Shown here in pieces: positions 7,330 through 8,554 of a DNA stretch of 8,554 bases; the first letter of the stretch is position 1; each line of letters opens with the position of its first letter. Both the position numbers and the translations under genes were made by a program. The DNA comes from Pseudomonadota bacterium (GTDB taxonomy: Bacteria; Pseudomonadota; Gammaproteobacteria; Pseudomonadales; Pseudohongiellaceae), in the NCBI GenBank assembly GCA_022563075.1, contig JADFOC010000082.1, positions 1-8,554 of the forward strand, read 5' to 3'. The notes beneath the pieces were generated by a model, which worked only from the letters and a program-made list of their open reading frames with translations, was not told where the DNA came from and did not search any database.

Positions 7330-8190
7330 TTAAGCTTCCATCGTGGCCTTTATTTTATTCATGGCATTCTTTTCCAGTTGTCGAATTCTTTCAGCGGATA
7401 TACCGTATTTATCGGCCAATTCGTGCAACGTGGTCTTGTCGTCCGTTAGCCAGCGACTTTTTAAGATATCCTTGCTGCGATCATCCAAATCGGCCATCGC
7501 CAGGTGCAGGCTAGTATTAGTCACGGCTTCCCACTCGGATTCTTCTATCTCGTTGGCCAGGTCGGAGCGCTTATCCTCGAGATAATAGGCCGGCGCACGG
7601 TAAGCTGTCTCATCATCACTGTCCGGCTCACCATCGAAGGGAGTGTCGTAGCCACTCATGCGTCCTTCCATTTGCTGGACAACCTTGGCATCGACACCTA
7701 AATCTTCGGCAAGTGCCTTGGTTTCTTCGTGATTTAACCAACCGAGCCGTTTTTTCGAGCTGCGAAGATTGAAAAACAGTTTACGCTGAGCCTTCGTGGT
7801 TGCGACTTTCACGATGCGCCAATTGCGCAATATGTATTCATGCATTTCCGCTTTAATCCAATGCACCGCGAAAGAAACCAGTCGCACGCCGACTTCTGGA
7901 TTGAACCGCTTGACGGCCTTCATCAGGCCGACATTGCCTTCCTGAATCAAGTCTGCCTGCGCCAGGCCATAGCCGGAATAAGTTTTTGCCAGATGCACGA
8001 CAAATCGCAGGTGGGCCATTACCAATTGGCGTGCCGCATCCACGTTATCATCATAGTAATACTGTTTGGCAAGTTCGTGTTCCAGCTCAGGCGTCAACAC
8101 AGCAATGCCGTTGACTGACGCTATATAAGCGGTTAAATCGCGACCCGGAGTTGTAGGGCCAAGAACTTGTAAACTTTTCCCAGTGCTCAT
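7330..8190 (-). CDS. rpoH: RNA polymerase sigma-32 (heat-shock) factor RpoH
   Basis: Alternative sigma factor that directs RNA polymerase to heat-shock promoters. The 286-residue product (E. coli 284) shows region 2 core residues [16 protein letters not shown] (81-96), the promoter-melting segment [15 protein letters not shown] (106-120), the RpoH box QRKLFFNLR (135-143), which separates it from RpoD and RpoS, and the region 4.2 helix-turn-helix [20 protein letters not shown] (253-272). No recognisable Shine-Dalgarno precedes the ATG. ftsX lies upstream as in other gammaproteobacteria. The gap of about 250 bases carries a sigma-32-type and a possible sigma-70 promoter, and the gene has its own terminator. 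Confidence 0.98.
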   Translation of the reverse strand: MSTGKSLQVLGPTTPGRDLTAYIASVNGIAVLTPELEHELAKQYYYDDNVDAARQLVMAHLRFVVHLAKTYSGYGLAQADLIQEGNVGLMKAVKRFNPEVGVRLVSFAVHWIKAEMHEYILRNWRIVKVATTKAQRKLFFNLRSSKKRLGWLNHEETKALAEDLGVDAKVVQQMEGRMSGYDTPFDGEPDSDDETAYRAPAYYLEDKRSDLANEIEESEWEAVTNTSLHLAMADLDDRSKDILKSRWLTDDKTTLHELADKYGISAERIRQLEKNAMNKIKATMEA

Positions 8191-8236
8191 ATCGAATTGT
8201 TCACATTAACTAGACGTAGGTAAGTCATAAGACAGT

Positions 8237-8265
8237 ATTTTAGCATTCAAAATTTCAGTGCGCCA
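8237..8265 (-). promoter_or_regulatory. Possible extended -10 (sigma-70) promoter of rpoH
   Basis: On the minus strand TGCTAAAAT (8237-8245) is an extended -10 element (TG, one base, then a five-of-six match). A weak TGGCGC (8260-8265) lies 17 bases upstream as a -35. The predicted start near 8230 would give a 40-base leader. The -10 is plausible and the -35 poor. Confidence 0.4.
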
Positions 8266-8366
8266 TGTTACAGGCTAAATCCATATCCCTGAAACTAGAC
8301 TTAACCGGTCGATAGTGACCAATGATTATCCCAGTATGCAGACGAAACTGCATTGATCCACGTTAA

Positions 8367-8395
8367 GACATGGGGCCTTTACCCGCAATTTCAAG
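8367..8395 (-). promoter_or_regulatory. Sigma-32-type heat-shock promoter upstream of rpoH
   Basis: On the minus strand CTTGAAA (8389-8395) is a perfect sigma-32 -35 element. Thirteen bases later, CCCCATGTC (8367-8375) matches the -10 consensus CCCCATnTA at all but the last position. The spacing is right for this class. A start near 8360 would give a leader of about 170 bases. It lies just downstream of the ftsX stop and faces rpoH, so it would let RpoH drive its own gene. Confidence 0.65.
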
Positions 8396-8443
8396 CCCCT
8401 GCACCGAGTGCAACCACCAAGCAGGCATCTGCCAGTGGGTTTT

Positions 8444-8554
8444 CTATGGGTCAATCATCACAATATGTCGCAGGCTGGCCAGCATGGCACCGGCCCAGCC
8501 GATGGCTCCACCCGCTAACATCCGTCAAATCGTACTGTAAATTTCGAATCCCTG
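8444..8554 (-). CDS. ftsX: Cell division protein FtsX, C-terminal fragment with an in-frame stop
   Basis: Only the 3' end is inside the window; the rest lies beyond base 8554. On the minus strand the frame ending at the TAG (8444-8446) reads MLAGGAIGWAGAMLASLRHI then VMIDP. This resembles the FtsX C-terminus (E. coli ends IGWVAAWLATVQHLRH plus a short tail), which forms the last membrane helix and the cytoplasmic end. FtsX is the membrane subunit of the FtsEX complex that controls septal peptidoglycan hydrolysis. Its position upstream of rpoH is the expected ftsY-ftsE-ftsX-rpoH order. The frame is interrupted by TGA at 8525-8527, preceded in frame by QGFEIYSTI. The true product may therefore end 26 codons early, or the base calls at this edge may be wrong. 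Confidence 0.75.

Noticed and set aside
8324..8334. TTATCCCAG in the rpoH upstream region as a DnaA box, prompted by DnaA boxes at E. coli rpoH.
   Set aside because: It differs from the DnaA consensus at the central positions that matter most (ends CAG rather than ACA).
1..8554. CRISPR array, tRNA or rRNA gene, TPP riboswitch or defence cluster.
   Set aside because: I saw no regularly spaced repeats, no cloverleaf or rRNA-like sequence, no thi-box before thiS, and no genes of defence families.

Overview
The window looks like a chromosomal housekeeping stretch from a gammaproteobacterium of moderate GC. The ribosomal proteins L28 and L33 are the zinc-free forms, and L33 is the short 51-residue version that starts MRDK, as I remember it from Pseudomonas-type genomes. 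The CmoA/CmoB pair and the order ftsX, rpoH, DUF423, thiS, thiG, trmB also point there (Pseudomonadales/Cellvibrionales-like, from memory of gene order). I cannot name a genus.

Layout, left to right. rpmB and rpmG (+) end at a strong hairpin terminator. Facing them on the minus strand is a REP-associated (Y1/HUH-type) transposase gene whose catalytic motifs look damaged, followed upstream by about 250 non-coding bases. Next come cmoB and cmoA (-), which make the wobble modification cmo5U34 in tRNA. Divergent from cmoA is a two-gene (+) unit: an orphan SAM methyltransferase overlapping by 8 bases a YgjP-like zinc metallohydrolase. Converging on it is a minus-strand run: rpoH (heat-shock sigma factor, with its own terminator), then a small DUF423 membrane protein, thiS, thiG (thiazole synthesis) and trmB (tRNA m7G46 methyltransferase). 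The last 111 bases hold the 3' end of ftsX (-).

How the genes relate. Two tRNA modification systems (CmoAB at U34, TrmB at G46) and two ribosomal proteins give the window a translation theme. ThiS carries the sulfur that ThiG builds into the thiazole. The ftsX-rpoH order is the usual gammaproteobacterial neighbourhood.

Most worth a second look: (1) a near-consensus sigma-32 heat-shock promoter in the ftsX-rpoH gap, pointing at rpoH itself, which suggests autoregulation; (2) an in-frame TGA inside the conserved C-terminal tail of ftsX, at the window edge; (3) a transposase whose HUH motif has become QYH and whose usual NP-containing motif after the catalytic Tyr is gone; (4) short repeats and structured DNA around that transposase. 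I found no CRISPR array, no tRNA or rRNA gene and no defence cluster, and nothing that I would call a wholly new system.
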